Assembly: GCA_027335985.1 (NCBI GenBank)
Contig: DAHWGX010000070.1
Coordinates: forward strand, 1 to 11,517
DNA length: 11,517 nucleotides
Direction: 5' to 3'
Origin: Nitrospirota bacterium
GTDB taxonomy: Bacteria; Nitrospirota_A; Leptospirillia; Leptospirillales; Leptospirillaceae
Part shown: positions 5,646-11,517 of the stretch, one piece after another
Layout of the letters: every line of letters begins with the position of its first letter
How positions within the stretch are numbered: position 1 is the stretch's first letter
The notes under the pieces: model-generated
Databases searched by the model: none
Seen by the model: the letters and a program-made list of their open reading frames with translations, nothing else
Told to the model about the DNA's origin: nothing
Translations under genes and position numbers: made by a program

Positions 5646-6230
5646 ATGGACGATCGGAGTATTCCAAGAGTGCCGCCCGCTCTTCCGGCCATAGAGGCCG
5701 AGACCCTGAAGATCGGATTCGGGATGGCGGGAGAACGAACGGTCGGCGCCCTTCTCAGAACTCTTGCCCGCTCGAAAGGGAGGGGCCGATTTCTGGAGTT
5801 GGGGACCGGAACGGGGCTCTCTACGGCCTGGATCCTCGACGGCATGAGCCCGGCCTCGGCCCTGGTCACACTGGACAACGACCGGACGATCCTCGAAGTC
5901 GCAGATAGGCATCTCGGGCACGATCCCCGGTTGACGATCATCTGTGGCGACGGGGACCGGTTCGTTCTGGATTCGGCCGCACACGGGGATCGCTTTGACT
6001 TCATATTCGCCGATACCTGGCCGGGAAAGTATCGCCTCCTGGAGGAAACACTCGGTCTCTTGGAACAAAACGCTCTCTATATCATCGACGACATGCTGCC
6101 CCAGTCGAACTGGCCTGAGGATCATGCCCCCAAAGTCAAAGCTCTTCTGGAATTTCTGGATGGGAATCCCAACCTTCAGGTGACCAAAATGAGGTGGTCG
6201 AGCGGAGTTGTCATTGTCACCAATCAGTGA
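5646..6230 (+). CDS. Class I SAM-dependent methyltransferase (O-methyltransferase-like)
   Basis: The 194-residue protein starts at ATG 5646 after AAGGAAAGG. The Rossmann SAM site is clear: motif I FLELGTGTGLSTAW (49-62), acidic D77 in TLDND for the ribose hydroxyls, GDGDRF (101-106), and motif IV-like FDFIFADTWPGKY (117-129). The pattern resembles small catechol-O-methyltransferase-like proteins (methyltransferase 24/family 3). The ADTWPGKY segment, where related enzymes often have DA(D/N)K-type metal ligands, makes the acceptor hard to guess. It is last in the presumed marR-HIT-DUF5069/GNAT-methyltransferase operon, so acetylation and methylation of one compound is possible but unproven. A 12-bp hairpin follows 42 nt after the stop. 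Confidence 0.8.
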   Translation: MDDRSIPRVPPALPAIEAETLKIGFGMAGERTVGALLRTLARSKGRGRFLELGTGTGLSTAWILDGMSPASALVTLDNDRTILEVADRHLGHDPRLTIICGDGDRFVLDSAAHGDRFDFIFADTWPGKYRLLEETLGLLEQNALYIIDDMLPQSNWPEDHAPKVKALLEFLDGNPNLQVTKMRWSSGVVIVTNQ

Positions 6231-6272
6231 CAAATTTTACAGGTCTGGCCAGTGCTTTGAACCGGGACCCAT

Positions 6273-6311
6273 GCAGATCCCCGGACGGCAAAGGTTCTTC
6301 CGGGGATCTGC
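6273..6311. terminator. Strong hairpin between convergent genes
   Basis: GCAGATCCCCGG (6273-6284) and CCGGGGATCTGC (6300-6311) are perfect 12-bp arms around a 15-nt loop. Outer CATG bases add four more pairs with a one-base bulge. The hairpin lies between the convergent methyltransferase and VOC genes, so it could end both transcripts. There is no clear T run on either side, so intrinsic termination is uncertain. Confidence 0.5.
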
Positions 6312-6329
6312 CATGATCGGCTTGTAACG

Positions 6330-6710
6330 TTATTTGCGAGCATGCACTCCTACACGGTTGCCCTCGCTGTCGATAAAGACTCCGATATAACCGATGTCGT
6401 CGGTGACGAGGGTTTTGTCGAGTACCACCTTGCCGCCGTTGTCCCATACCCTAGCCAGCACTTCTGAGATATCGGGGCTGGCATCGAGGTAGATGAGGGT
6501 ACCGTCCGGCCCGGGTTGCAGGTTCGGCCTCTTGCAGATGGAACCGGAAGGAGCAGGGGGCTCATAGGGAAAGACACCATCCGTGATGACGTCTTCCCCG
6601 ACGTTCATTACCACGCGCCTGAGTTTTGTGGCGAAGACGTTCTCGTAGAAGGTTACCGCACGATCGAAATCGTCGACGGGAATCTCGAACCAGTTGATGA
6701 CTTGTTTCAT
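6330..6710 (-). CDS. VOC-family (glyoxalase/bleomycin-resistance fold) protein
   Basis: This 126-residue single-domain VOC protein starts at ATG 6710 with AGGAGG just upstream. It opens INWFEIPVDDFDRAVTFYEN (5-24), the classic first beta-alpha unit of VOC proteins, and ends IGYIGVFIDSEGNRVGVHA (106-124), the equivalent strand of the second half. Such proteins dimerise and bind small molecules, often with a metal. E9 and residues near the C-terminal DSEGN motif are candidate ligands, but a full metal set cannot be assigned. The gene is divergent from a WYL regulator with 173 bp between the start codons, so that regulator probably controls it. The ligand or reaction is unknown. Confidence 0.85.
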   Translation of the reverse strand: MKQVINWFEIPVDDFDRAVTFYENVFATKLRRVVMNVGEDVITDGVFPYEPPAPSGSICKRPNLQPGPDGTLIYLDASPDISEVLARVWDNGGKVVLDKTLVTDDIGYIGVFIDSEGNRVGVHARK

Positions 6711-6742
6711 AGTCTGTTCCTCCTGTGATTGGGGATGTCCGT

Positions 6743-6761
6743 CGACCCGTCCATCGGGTCG
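6743..6761. promoter_or_regulatory. Inverted repeat, possible operator in VOC-WYL intergenic region
   Basis: CGACCCG (6743-6749) and CGGGTCG (6755-6761) are perfect 7-bp arms around a 5-bp centre. They lie 33 bp upstream of the VOC start in the divergent promoter region. The size suits a regulator dimer, possibly the neighbouring WYL protein, which is inference. Confidence 0.4.
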
Positions 6762-6786
6762 TCAGAAATATCCTAGACCGTGTCTC

Positions 6787-6804
6787 CTGACACCCTTCTG
6801 TCAG
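6787..6804. promoter_or_regulatory. Second inverted repeat in VOC-WYL intergenic region
   Basis: CTGACA (6787-6792) and TGTCAG (6799-6804) are perfect 6-bp arms around a 6-bp centre. TGTC at 6781-6784 can also pair with GACA at 6789-6792, giving overlapping half-sites. This is a candidate operator upstream of the WYL gene. It differs in sequence from the 6743-6761 repeat. Confidence 0.35.
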
Positions 6805-6883
6805 TGGGAAGAGTCTTTTTCCGGTTATCATTTATGTTGTTGTTGCCATCCCGTTGGCAGGAATTCCGGAGCAAACTGGTGCC

Positions 6884-7564
6884 ATGAGACGCGCAGATCG
6901 CCTTTTCCAGATTGTCCTGCTACTTGGACGCGACCGTGTCAAGACCGCGCGACGAATAGCCGAGGAGCTCGAGGTCTCCGTGAGGACGGTCTACCGCGAT
7001 ATTGCGGATCTCGTCTCCGTCGGCGTCCCCATCGATGGTGAGGCGGGTGTCGGGTACCGTCTTCATCCTGGATATCAGGTACCGCCTCTGATGTTCGACG
7101 ACCAAGAACTGGAAGCGCTCGTCCTGGGCGCGGGCATGGTTCGCGCCTGGGCGGATGCCGAACTGGCAAAAGCGGCGGAACGGGTGCTGGCGAAGGTGGA
7201 TGCCGTTCTTCCAAACCGATTGAGGGGGAATCTTGAGAAGGAGACGCTGCTTGCCCCCGGCTTCTTTATCCCGCCGGAGACGGTGACGGGGATGGCCTCA
7301 CTGCGGAAAGCCATCGACCAACGCCTGAAGGTGAACATGGCTTATGTCCGCGAGGATGGAGAGCGTTCCGAACGCGTCGTCTGGCCCTTGGGTCTCGTAT
7401 TCTGGGGGACGAAGTGGACCCTCGGGGCATGGTGCGAATGGCGGGACGGATTCCGCACCTTCCGCCTCGACCGCATCCGATCACTGGAGTTGCTTCCTTT
7501 GAAGTTCCCCGATATGCCCGGACGACGGTTCAGGGATTACATCGCCTACGCAAGCCGCGAATGA
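6884..7564 (+). CDS. HTH-WYL (YafY/DeoR-like) transcriptional regulator
   Basis: The 226-residue protein starts at ATG 6884, chosen because MRRADRLFQIV is the standard opening of this family; the ribosome site is weak. Residues 1-60 form an N-terminal HTH: LFQIVLLLGRDRV, TARRIAEELEVSVRTVYRDI (21-40), and a wing ending GEAGVGYRL. A linker (about 64-130) leads to a WYL ligand-sensing domain (about 136-205), where WTLGAW stands at the W-Y-L position and FRTFRLDRI follows. WYL domains are thought to sense small ligands, and some sense nucleic acids. Its position divergent from the VOC gene suggests local control of that gene and itself. The remnant at 7611 begins only 46 bp after the stop. Confidence 0.88.
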   Translation: MRRADRLFQIVLLLGRDRVKTARRIAEELEVSVRTVYRDIADLVSVGVPIDGEAGVGYRLHPGYQVPPLMFDDQELEALVLGAGMVRAWADAELAKAAERVLAKVDAVLPNRLRGNLEKETLLAPGFFIPPETVTGMASLRKAIDQRLKVNMAYVREDGERSERVVWPLGLVFWGTKWTLGAWCEWRDGFRTFRLDRIRSLELLPLKFPDMPGRRFRDYIAYASRE

Positions 7565-7610
7565 TTAACCCCGAAATCCCTGGCGATCGTCTTCCCGTTT
7601 CAGGTGTATT

Positions 7611-8153
7611 ATGGGGAAAAGAAGTCGACGTCTGCGCCGGTTTATGACGAATTTCCCGACCGGCTCCCGGGCGGTCTTTGCCGGGGATGTGGTTTTCGGG
7701 GGAGTCCATTCCTTCATGAACGACGGCCATACTTCGGAATGGCTCGCGAGCCTCGAGGCTTTGGAAGAGGAGTTGTCCGGATCGGACATTCTTTATACGG
7801 AGGGGCATTCAGGTCGACCCGTCGAGATGATCTCCGCCCAGAGGCGCTACCTCCTCCATTACAGGGAGACCGTCCGGAGGTTGGCCGGAGGGAGAGCATT
7901 TCTGAGTTCGGATGAAAAGGAGGATCTCGTCCCGGCCATGAAAGAGATTCTGCCCACGGACGCCATGGAGGGGTTCATTGCCTCCGGGGCCGATGGGTCG
8001 CCTTCGAATTGTCAGGTAGAGGACGCTGAGCTGTCGGAAGAATCGCCTCCGACTCCCGGGAAAGGAAATTCATGCTGCAACGGATCGACGAACACCTTTG
8101 GATTGCGGAAGATCCACTGCAGTTTTTCGGAATCGTCCTCGGCCGGCGAATGA
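7611..8153 (+). pseudogene. Metallo-beta-lactamase-fold protein remnant (N-terminus missing)
   Basis: Residues about 17-128 of this frame look like the C-terminal half of an MBL-fold hydrolase. RAVFAGDVVFGGVHSF (20-35) contains the metal-bridging Asp position D26, DGHTSEWLASLEAL follows, and ILYTEGHSG holds a late His (H66). The usual N-terminal HxHxDH metal motif and the G-H-T segment are absent; only 46 bp separate this frame from the WYL gene. After about residue 128 the sequence no longer looks like the family. Near 8000 an alternative frame reads VAFELSGRGR then stop, a plausible original C-terminus, so a frameshift is likely. The current frame runs 82 nt into the next gene. An AGGTG lies before ATG 7611, so a short product could still be made, but a full metal site is impossible. 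Confidence 0.6.
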
Positions 8154-8758
8154 CGGCGATCCGTCTGCCGGACGGTGGTCTGTTCGTGCATTCTCCCTGG
8201 GAGATGACGGCCGACAGGAAGCCGCAGCTTGAGGAATTGGGACAAGTCCGGTATATCGTCGCTCCGGGAAGATTCCACGATCTTTATCTCGATCAGGCGC
8301 TCAAGGCATTCCCCCTGGCGGAGCTTCATGCGATCCCGGCCCTTTTCAGGCGCTTCTCTTCCCGCCCCGGAACCTTCCCTCTCTCGGCCCGGGCCATTTC
8401 CCCTTGGGGAGATGCAATCGAACAGCACGAATTTTTGGCGGGTCCCTTTCATGGCGAGACGGTGTTCTTTCACCGGGAGAGCCGTTCCCTTCTCCTTGCC
8501 GATCTCTGCTTCCGTCTGGGCGGCCGGGGTCTGATGACGCGACTCGTGGGACGAGGGTTCGGAGTCTACCAGCGTTTTTCCCCGACCCGGGATATCCGCC
8601 TGTGGACGCTGGGACAGAGACGCCTGCTTCGCGCCTCGGTGGAAAGGGTTCTGGAATGGCCCTTCACGAGAATTGTTCCGGCCCATGGGGAGAGGATCCC
8701 GGAGAACGGGCGAACGGTGTTCGAGGCTGCTTTCCGATGGGTGTCGGGAAAGAAGTGA
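8072..8758 (+). CDS. DUF4336 family protein (metallo-hydrolase-like)
   Basis: This 228-residue protein is likely of the DUF4336 family. It starts at ATG 8072 with AAGGA 6 nt upstream. Family-like segments are LQRIDEHLWIAEDPLQFFG at the N-terminus, VRYIVAPGRFHDLYLDQAL (about 59-77), ELHAIPALFRRF, SLLLADLCFRLGG (about 139-151), and RIVPAHGERIPENGR near the end. DUF4336 proteins resemble MBL-fold proteins without the full metal motif, and no reaction is established. The start overlaps the end of the MBL remnant, which fits that frame being aberrant. The cupin gene follows after 27 nt, so the two are probably cotranscribed. No membrane segment or signal peptide is seen. Confidence 0.75.
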   Translation: MLQRIDEHLWIAEDPLQFFGIVLGRRMTAIRLPDGGLFVHSPWEMTADRKPQLEELGQVRYIVAPGRFHDLYLDQALKAFPLAELHAIPALFRRFSSRPGTFPLSARAISPWGDAIEQHEFLAGPFHGETVFFHRESRSLLLADLCFRLGGRGLMTRLVGRGFGVYQRFSPTRDIRLWTLGQRRLLRASVERVLEWPFTRIVPAHGERIPENGRTVFEAAFRWVSGKK

Positions 8759-8785
8759 CGCACTGAAAGTTCATGGAGGAGAACG

Positions 8786-9100
8786 ATGGGCTCCTTTTTC
8801 CATTCATTCAATGCCTTGCCGGCGGAAGAGATCGAAAAAGGAATTCATGTCAGGATGCTCACCGTGGGAGAGGTTCAGCTCAGGCACCTGGTCTTTGGGC
8901 CGGGAACCCTGATTCCTGATCATTGCCATCCGGAGGAAGTCGTCACGATGCTCCTCGAAGGAACGATGGAAATGACAGTGGGCGAAGAAACCCGAAACGT
9001 GACAACTGGAGACGTCTTCCGGGTTCCTTCGGAGACTGCCCACAGAGGACGTGTTTTTTCGGAGAGGGTCGTTTCCGTCTCATGGTCGACGAAGAAGTAA
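8786..9100 (+). CDS. Small cupin-domain protein
   Basis: This 104-residue single-domain cupin starts at ATG 8786, preceded by GGAGGAG. The first cupin motif is GTLIPDHCHPEEVVTMLLEG (40-59), with probable metal ligands H46, H48 and E50 or E51. The second is GDVFRVPSETAH (75-86), with H86 as the fourth ligand. The strand order fits a minimal cupin barrel. Cupins of this size range from dioxygenases and sugar-binding proteins to simple ligand binders, so no reaction can be assigned. It is 27 nt downstream of the DUF4336 gene and probably shares its message. Confidence 0.85.
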   Translation: MGSFFHSFNALPAEEIEKGIHVRMLTVGEVQLRHLVFGPGTLIPDHCHPEEVVTMLLEGTMEMTVGEETRNVTTGDVFRVPSETAHRGRVFSERVVSVSWSTKK

Positions 9101-9113
9101 ACGGTGACAATCC

Positions 9114-9368
9114 TTGAAAGTGCTAGAATCCATAAGCCTGATTCGAGGGAAAAATTTTCATTTCGGTACTATCACCAAGAAAAAGGGAGGTTCCCATTGC
9201 AACAAACCCCACCACGGCTCCTCGCAAACAAAAAGCAATCTTCGGAAAATACAAGTGCGTGGCAACGAAGTAAAAACATATTGGGTCATATTCAGGAAAA
9301 ACGGGAAATACGAGAGCAAAACCTTTGACACACGGGCGGCTGCGGAAGATTGGCTAGCGGTTAAGTGA
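9114..9368 (+). pseudogene. Fragment resembling the N-terminus of a tyrosine integrase
   Basis: The C-terminal half of this 84-residue frame reads EVKTYWVIFRKNGKYESKTF followed by DTRAAAEDWLAVK, then TGA. The YW-x-x-x-R-K-x-x-K-x-x-S-K-T-F-D-T-R-x-x-A-E-D-W pattern resembles the N-terminal arm-binding domain of phage-type tyrosine integrases. No core-binding or catalytic domain follows, so it is a truncated relic or a very small protein. Only non-ATG starts exist in this frame. A strong AGGGAGG at 9185-9191 instead precedes an ATT codon in another frame, which reads ATNPTTAPRKQKAIFGKYK. That suggests a lost start codon plus a frameshift near 9250. The match is by eye. Confidence 0.4.
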
Positions 9369-9503
9369 GAATGGCAACGACGTCCTTGGAGTCCCGGTTC
9401 GAAAGAGAGAGATCTTGCGGCCAGTCGAAGGTTTGGGAATCGAGGCTTGATTTTAGGGGCGAGAAAAGATCTGAAAGTAATGGCCATTCCAGTAATGCCG
9501 CTC
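9369..9503. other. No gene recognised
   Basis: These 135 bp lie between the integrase-like fragment and the stop of the ankyrin gene. A GGTTCGAA motif at about 9398-9405 recalls a tRNA T-loop, but no tRNA fold surrounds it. I see no terminator, promoter or long repeat. Confidence 0.4.
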
Positions 9504-10280
9504 TTAATGCGACTCTAACTGCCCCTTTTGCGACGGAACGCTGTTCGTTGGTTTGGCCCCGTGGGCCAGGAGAATCTTCACCACGTCGGCGTGACCTTGG
9601 GAGGCGGCCAAAGAGAGGGGAGTCTTGCCAGACTTGTCGGGTTGGTTCACGTTGGCCTCGTGGGCCAGGAGAATCTTCACCACGTCGGCGTGATTATAGT
9701 AGGCGGCCAGAAAGAGGGGAGTCAGGCCATTCTTGTTGGCCAGGTTAACGTTGGCCCCGTGGGCCAGGAGAATCTTCGCCACGTCGGCGTGACCATTGTA
9801 GGCGGCCGCAATGAGGGGAGTCCCGCCATTCTTGTTGGCCCGGTTCACGTCGGCTCCGTTGGCCAGGAGGAGCTTCACCACGTTGACGTAACCAAAGAGG
9901 GTGGCCCAATAGAGGGGAGTCAGGCCAAACGTGTCAGCCCGGTTCACGTTGGCCCCGTGGGCCAGGAGGAGCTTCACCACGTCGGCGTGACCTTTGAAGG
10001 CGGCCGCAATGAGGGGAGTCCTACCAAACTTGTCAGCCCGGTTCACGTTGGCCCCCGAGTTCAGCAAGGAGCGGACGGTCGCAAGATCTCTATATCCGGC
10101 TGCTTCGATCAGATCCTCTCCCGCCCAGGCTCCTTCTCCCCTACCCCCCAGCGCGAGAACAAGGATCACTCCGACAAGCCAAAAGAATCGTCTCGTAGGG
10201 CTTCCCCCTCGCAAAGCGGCAACTTTTCCGCCTTCGTGCTCATTCGGCGATCTTATCGTTTCATTCCGGACTGAAATCAT
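9504..10280 (-). CDS. Exported ankyrin-repeat protein
   Basis: The 258-residue protein starts at ATG 10280, preceded by GGGAG; a longer frame from 10385 lacks a ribosome site. After a long basic N-region, residues 32-45 (FFWLVGVILVLALG) form a hydrophobic signal segment, with likely cleavage after AWA at 51-53. TRRFF at 29-33 loosely resembles a Tat motif (S/T-R-R-x-F), so Tat or Sec export is possible. The mature part is almost entirely ankyrin. A capping unit (54-85) is followed by five repeats of 33 residues starting at 86, 119, 152, 185 and 218, each with the G-x-TPL opening and most with HADVVKLLLAHGANVN-like helices. Ankyrin repeats bind proteins. No catalytic domain is attached, so the role is probably periplasmic or secreted binding. 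The partner is unknown. Confidence 0.88.
   Translation of the reverse strand: MISVRNETIRSPNEHEGGKVAALRGGSPTRRFFWLVGVILVLALGGRGEGAWAGEDLIEAAGYRDLATVRSLLNSGANVNRADKFGRTPLIAAAFKGHADVVKLLLAHGANVNRADTFGLTPLYWATLFGYVNVVKLLLANGADVNRANKNGGTPLIAAAYNGHADVAKILLAHGANVNLANKNGLTPLFLAAYYNHADVVKILLAHEANVNQPDKSGKTPLSLAASQGHADVVKILLAHGAKPTNSVPSQKGQLESH
9546..10121 (-). repeat. 99-bp tandem DNA repeats encoding ankyrin units
   Basis: The ankyrin coding DNA repeats every 99 bp. The 34-bp blocks 9561-9594 and 9660-9693 are identical, and 9759-9792 differs from them by one base. Other repeats are more diverged. This level of DNA identity exceeds what the protein fold needs and suggests recent duplication or gene conversion. 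Confidence 0.75.
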
Positions 10281-10525
10281 ACGTCTCCCGACAATCTTTT
10301 CAAAATTCAATTTCCAAATTAAATGAGACTGAGACCGAAAAACGTAACGAATTATTTGAGGCTGAAAGATGATCTTATTGAACATATTGATGGACTATTT
10401 GGATTGATCAGGATAAAATTCTGTTTTTCAAGCCGGGAAAGAAGACAATAAACCCGAATCGAACACTCTTTCAGGGAATTAGTCGGCTTGGCCATTGCAA
10501 CCGATCCTGTCGGGAAGCATTTCGC
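10281..10525. other. AT-rich intergenic region
   Basis: This 245-bp region separates the divergent ankyrin and acyltransferase genes and is clearly richer in A and T than its flanks, especially 10285-10455. It must carry both promoters, but I could not single out a convincing -35/-10 pair. A 43-codon frame on the plus strand (10323-10454) has no ribosome site and is not called. Confidence 0.5.
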
Positions 10526-11491
10526 TTGCCGGACGAGTCACGGATCGTGACGACTCGGCCGCCATCGTCCCGCCCCCTCTCTGCCGGAGACTGGATCCTC
10601 AGACGCTTGCTGGAGACCTTCGTCAGGTTCCTCTGCCTTCTTCCTTCCCGGTCGGCGCTCTGGATCGGAGACAGGGCAGGGGATCTCTTCCTGGCCTTCT
10701 GCCCGTCGAAGGGGCGCCTCGTGAGGGACAATCTCTCCCGATGCACGCTCCCGCTTCCGCCGGGGAAATGCGCCGGGGCCTTCTCCCGATCCGTCTTCCG
10801 GCACTTCGGGCGGGTCGGCGTCGAGTTCGCAAGGCTCGCCATCCTCTCCGACGACCAGGTCCGGGAGCTGTTCGAAGACGGATGGAGCGGATTCGAGCAT
10901 GTCGCCGCACAGCTTGAAGCCGGCAAAGGAGTGATCATCTTTTCCGGCCATATCGGCAACTGGGAACTGGTCATGCGGCGGATCCGCATCGACTCTCCTG
11001 TCCCGGTCAACACTCTCGTCCGGCCGATCAAGGCCTCGACGATCCACCAGTTCGTCCTCGACCACCGCCTGAAGTTCGGCGGAGGCCCCTCCATTCTCGC
11101 CGACAAGGGAGCCAAGCCTATCCTCCGCTCCCTGGGCCGGGGGGAGATCGTCAACATCGTCATCGACCAGTGCGCGGGCAAGGACGACGGCGCCTTCGTC
11201 CCCTTCTTCGGCCGTCCGGCCCTCACCCACACGAGTCTTGCCAGACTCTCCTACACTCTTGGGATCCCCGTCGTTCCGGCGCTCTCCTTCCGGAGAGAGG
11301 ACGGGATCCATCATTCGGCCCGGTTCTTTCCGCCGATCGAACCCTTCCGGGACCTTCCGAAGGAAGAATCCGTCCTGCGCCAGACCATGCTGTGCACGAA
11401 CTTCCTCGAATCGGCCATCCGGGACCACCCGGAACAGTGGATCTGGATGCACCGGCGCTGGAAGACACGCGGTCTCGATCTCCCCGGATGA
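10526..11491 (+). CDS. Lipid A biosynthesis acyltransferase (LpxL/HtrB/MsbB family)
   Basis: This inner-membrane-associated enzyme family transfers an acyl chain from acyl-ACP to a lipid A precursor. The frame from TTG 10526 has 321 residues, near the usual 300-320. The H-x4-E catalytic motif is H142-IGNW-E147 in FSGHIGNWEL. IVIDQ (211-215), FVPFFGRPAL (224-233) and the C-terminal PEQWIWMHRRWKTR (302-315) are family hallmarks. The N-terminal region LLETFVRFLCLLPSRSALWI (28-47) is the usual membrane-associating helix. The start is uncertain: TTG 10526 has GGAAG upstream, GTG 10547 is an alternative, and no ATG is in place. The gene is more GC-rich than the DNA before it and looks like resident core genome. 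Laurate versus myristate specificity cannot be told. Confidence 0.87.
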   Translation: MPDESRIVTTRPPSSRPLSAGDWILRRLLETFVRFLCLLPSRSALWIGDRAGDLFLAFCPSKGRLVRDNLSRCTLPLPPGKCAGAFSRSVFRHFGRVGVEFARLAILSDDQVRELFEDGWSGFEHVAAQLEAGKGVIIFSGHIGNWELVMRRIRIDSPVPVNTLVRPIKASTIHQFVLDHRLKFGGGPSILADKGAKPILRSLGRGEIVNIVIDQCAGKDDGAFVPFFGRPALTHTSLARLSYTLGIPVVPALSFRREDGIHHSARFFPPIEPFRDLPKEESVLRQTMLCTNFLESAIRDHPEQWIWMHRRWKTRGLDLPG

Positions 11492-11517
11492 CGGATTTCA
11501 CCCAGGCTGACCCACCC

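Noticed and set aside
9395..9410. GGTTCGAA motif suggesting a tRNA T-arm or an attachment site near the integrase-like fragment
   Set aside because: No acceptor stem, anticodon arm or second copy could be found around it.
9546..10121. Possible CRISPR array because of regular repeats
   Set aside because: The 99-bp period is coding, has no unique spacers between short repeats, and translates to ankyrin units.
9528..10274. Long plus-strand open frame of 248 codons opposite the ankyrin gene
   Set aside because: It is an antisense shadow of the repeat array. Its repetitive HVGPVGQE peptides simply mirror the 99-bp repeats, while the minus strand gives canonical ankyrin repeats.
10323..10454. 43-codon plus-strand frame starting MRLRPKNVTNYL in the AT-rich region
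   Set aside because: It has no ribosome site, no recognisable domain, and a location in the expected promoter region of two divergent genes.
10538..11452. 304-codon minus-strand frame opposite the acyltransferase
   Set aside because: It is a high-GC antisense shadow. The plus-strand frame carries the HIGNWE and PEQWIWMHRRW motifs.

Overview
This is an 11.5 kb accessory-looking stretch of a Gram-negative bacterial chromosome. The only firm taxonomic hint is an LpxL/HtrB-type lipid A acyltransferase at the right end, which implies an outer membrane with lipid A. Most of the window is moderately GC-rich. An AT-rich patch lies at about 10280-10480, and decayed mobile-element debris is scattered through it. 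An environmental genus such as Leptospirillum (Nitrospirota) would fit the style, but nothing here proves it.

Left part (1-2425) is a mobile-element zone. The window opens in the C-terminus of an IS1595-type transposase (1-135). A gene for an LRAT-like papain-fold protein follows (279-740). It is cut by a complete insertion sequence (736-2122, transposase 784-2022 on the minus strand, imperfect 24-bp inverted ends). The IS enters at the predicted catalytic cysteine codon (NN|C). Beyond the IS, a frameshifted relic of a DUF1016/YhcG-type nuclease domain (about 2280-2425, plus strand) runs into the 3' end of the next gene.

Centre-left (2403-6230) is the best-organised unit. A PLP-dependent aminotransferase (minus) is divergent from a MarR-type regulator (plus). 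Between them are two copies of a 20-bp sequence containing the perfect inverted repeat GTCAAT-N3-ATTGAC, placed on two overlapping opposed promoters. The marR transcript may be leaderless. A HIT-family protein follows marR after 19 nt, then a DUF5069-GNAT acetyltransferase fusion, then a small class I SAM methyltransferase. A 12-bp hairpin closes this side.

Centre-right (6330-9100): a VOC/glyoxalase-like gene (minus) is divergent from a WYL-domain regulator (plus), with inverted repeats between them. Next come an N-terminally truncated metallo-beta-lactamase-fold remnant, a DUF4336 protein and a small cupin, closely packed on the plus strand.

Right part (9101-11517): a fragment resembling the N-terminus of a tyrosine integrase, an exported ankyrin-repeat protein (minus) with a 99-bp DNA repeat array, an AT-rich intergenic region, and the lipid A acyltransferase.

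I see no CRISPR array, tRNA or rRNA. The most promising candidate for an undescribed unit is the MarR/aminotransferase/HIT/DUF5069-GNAT/methyltransferase cluster with its twin operators.
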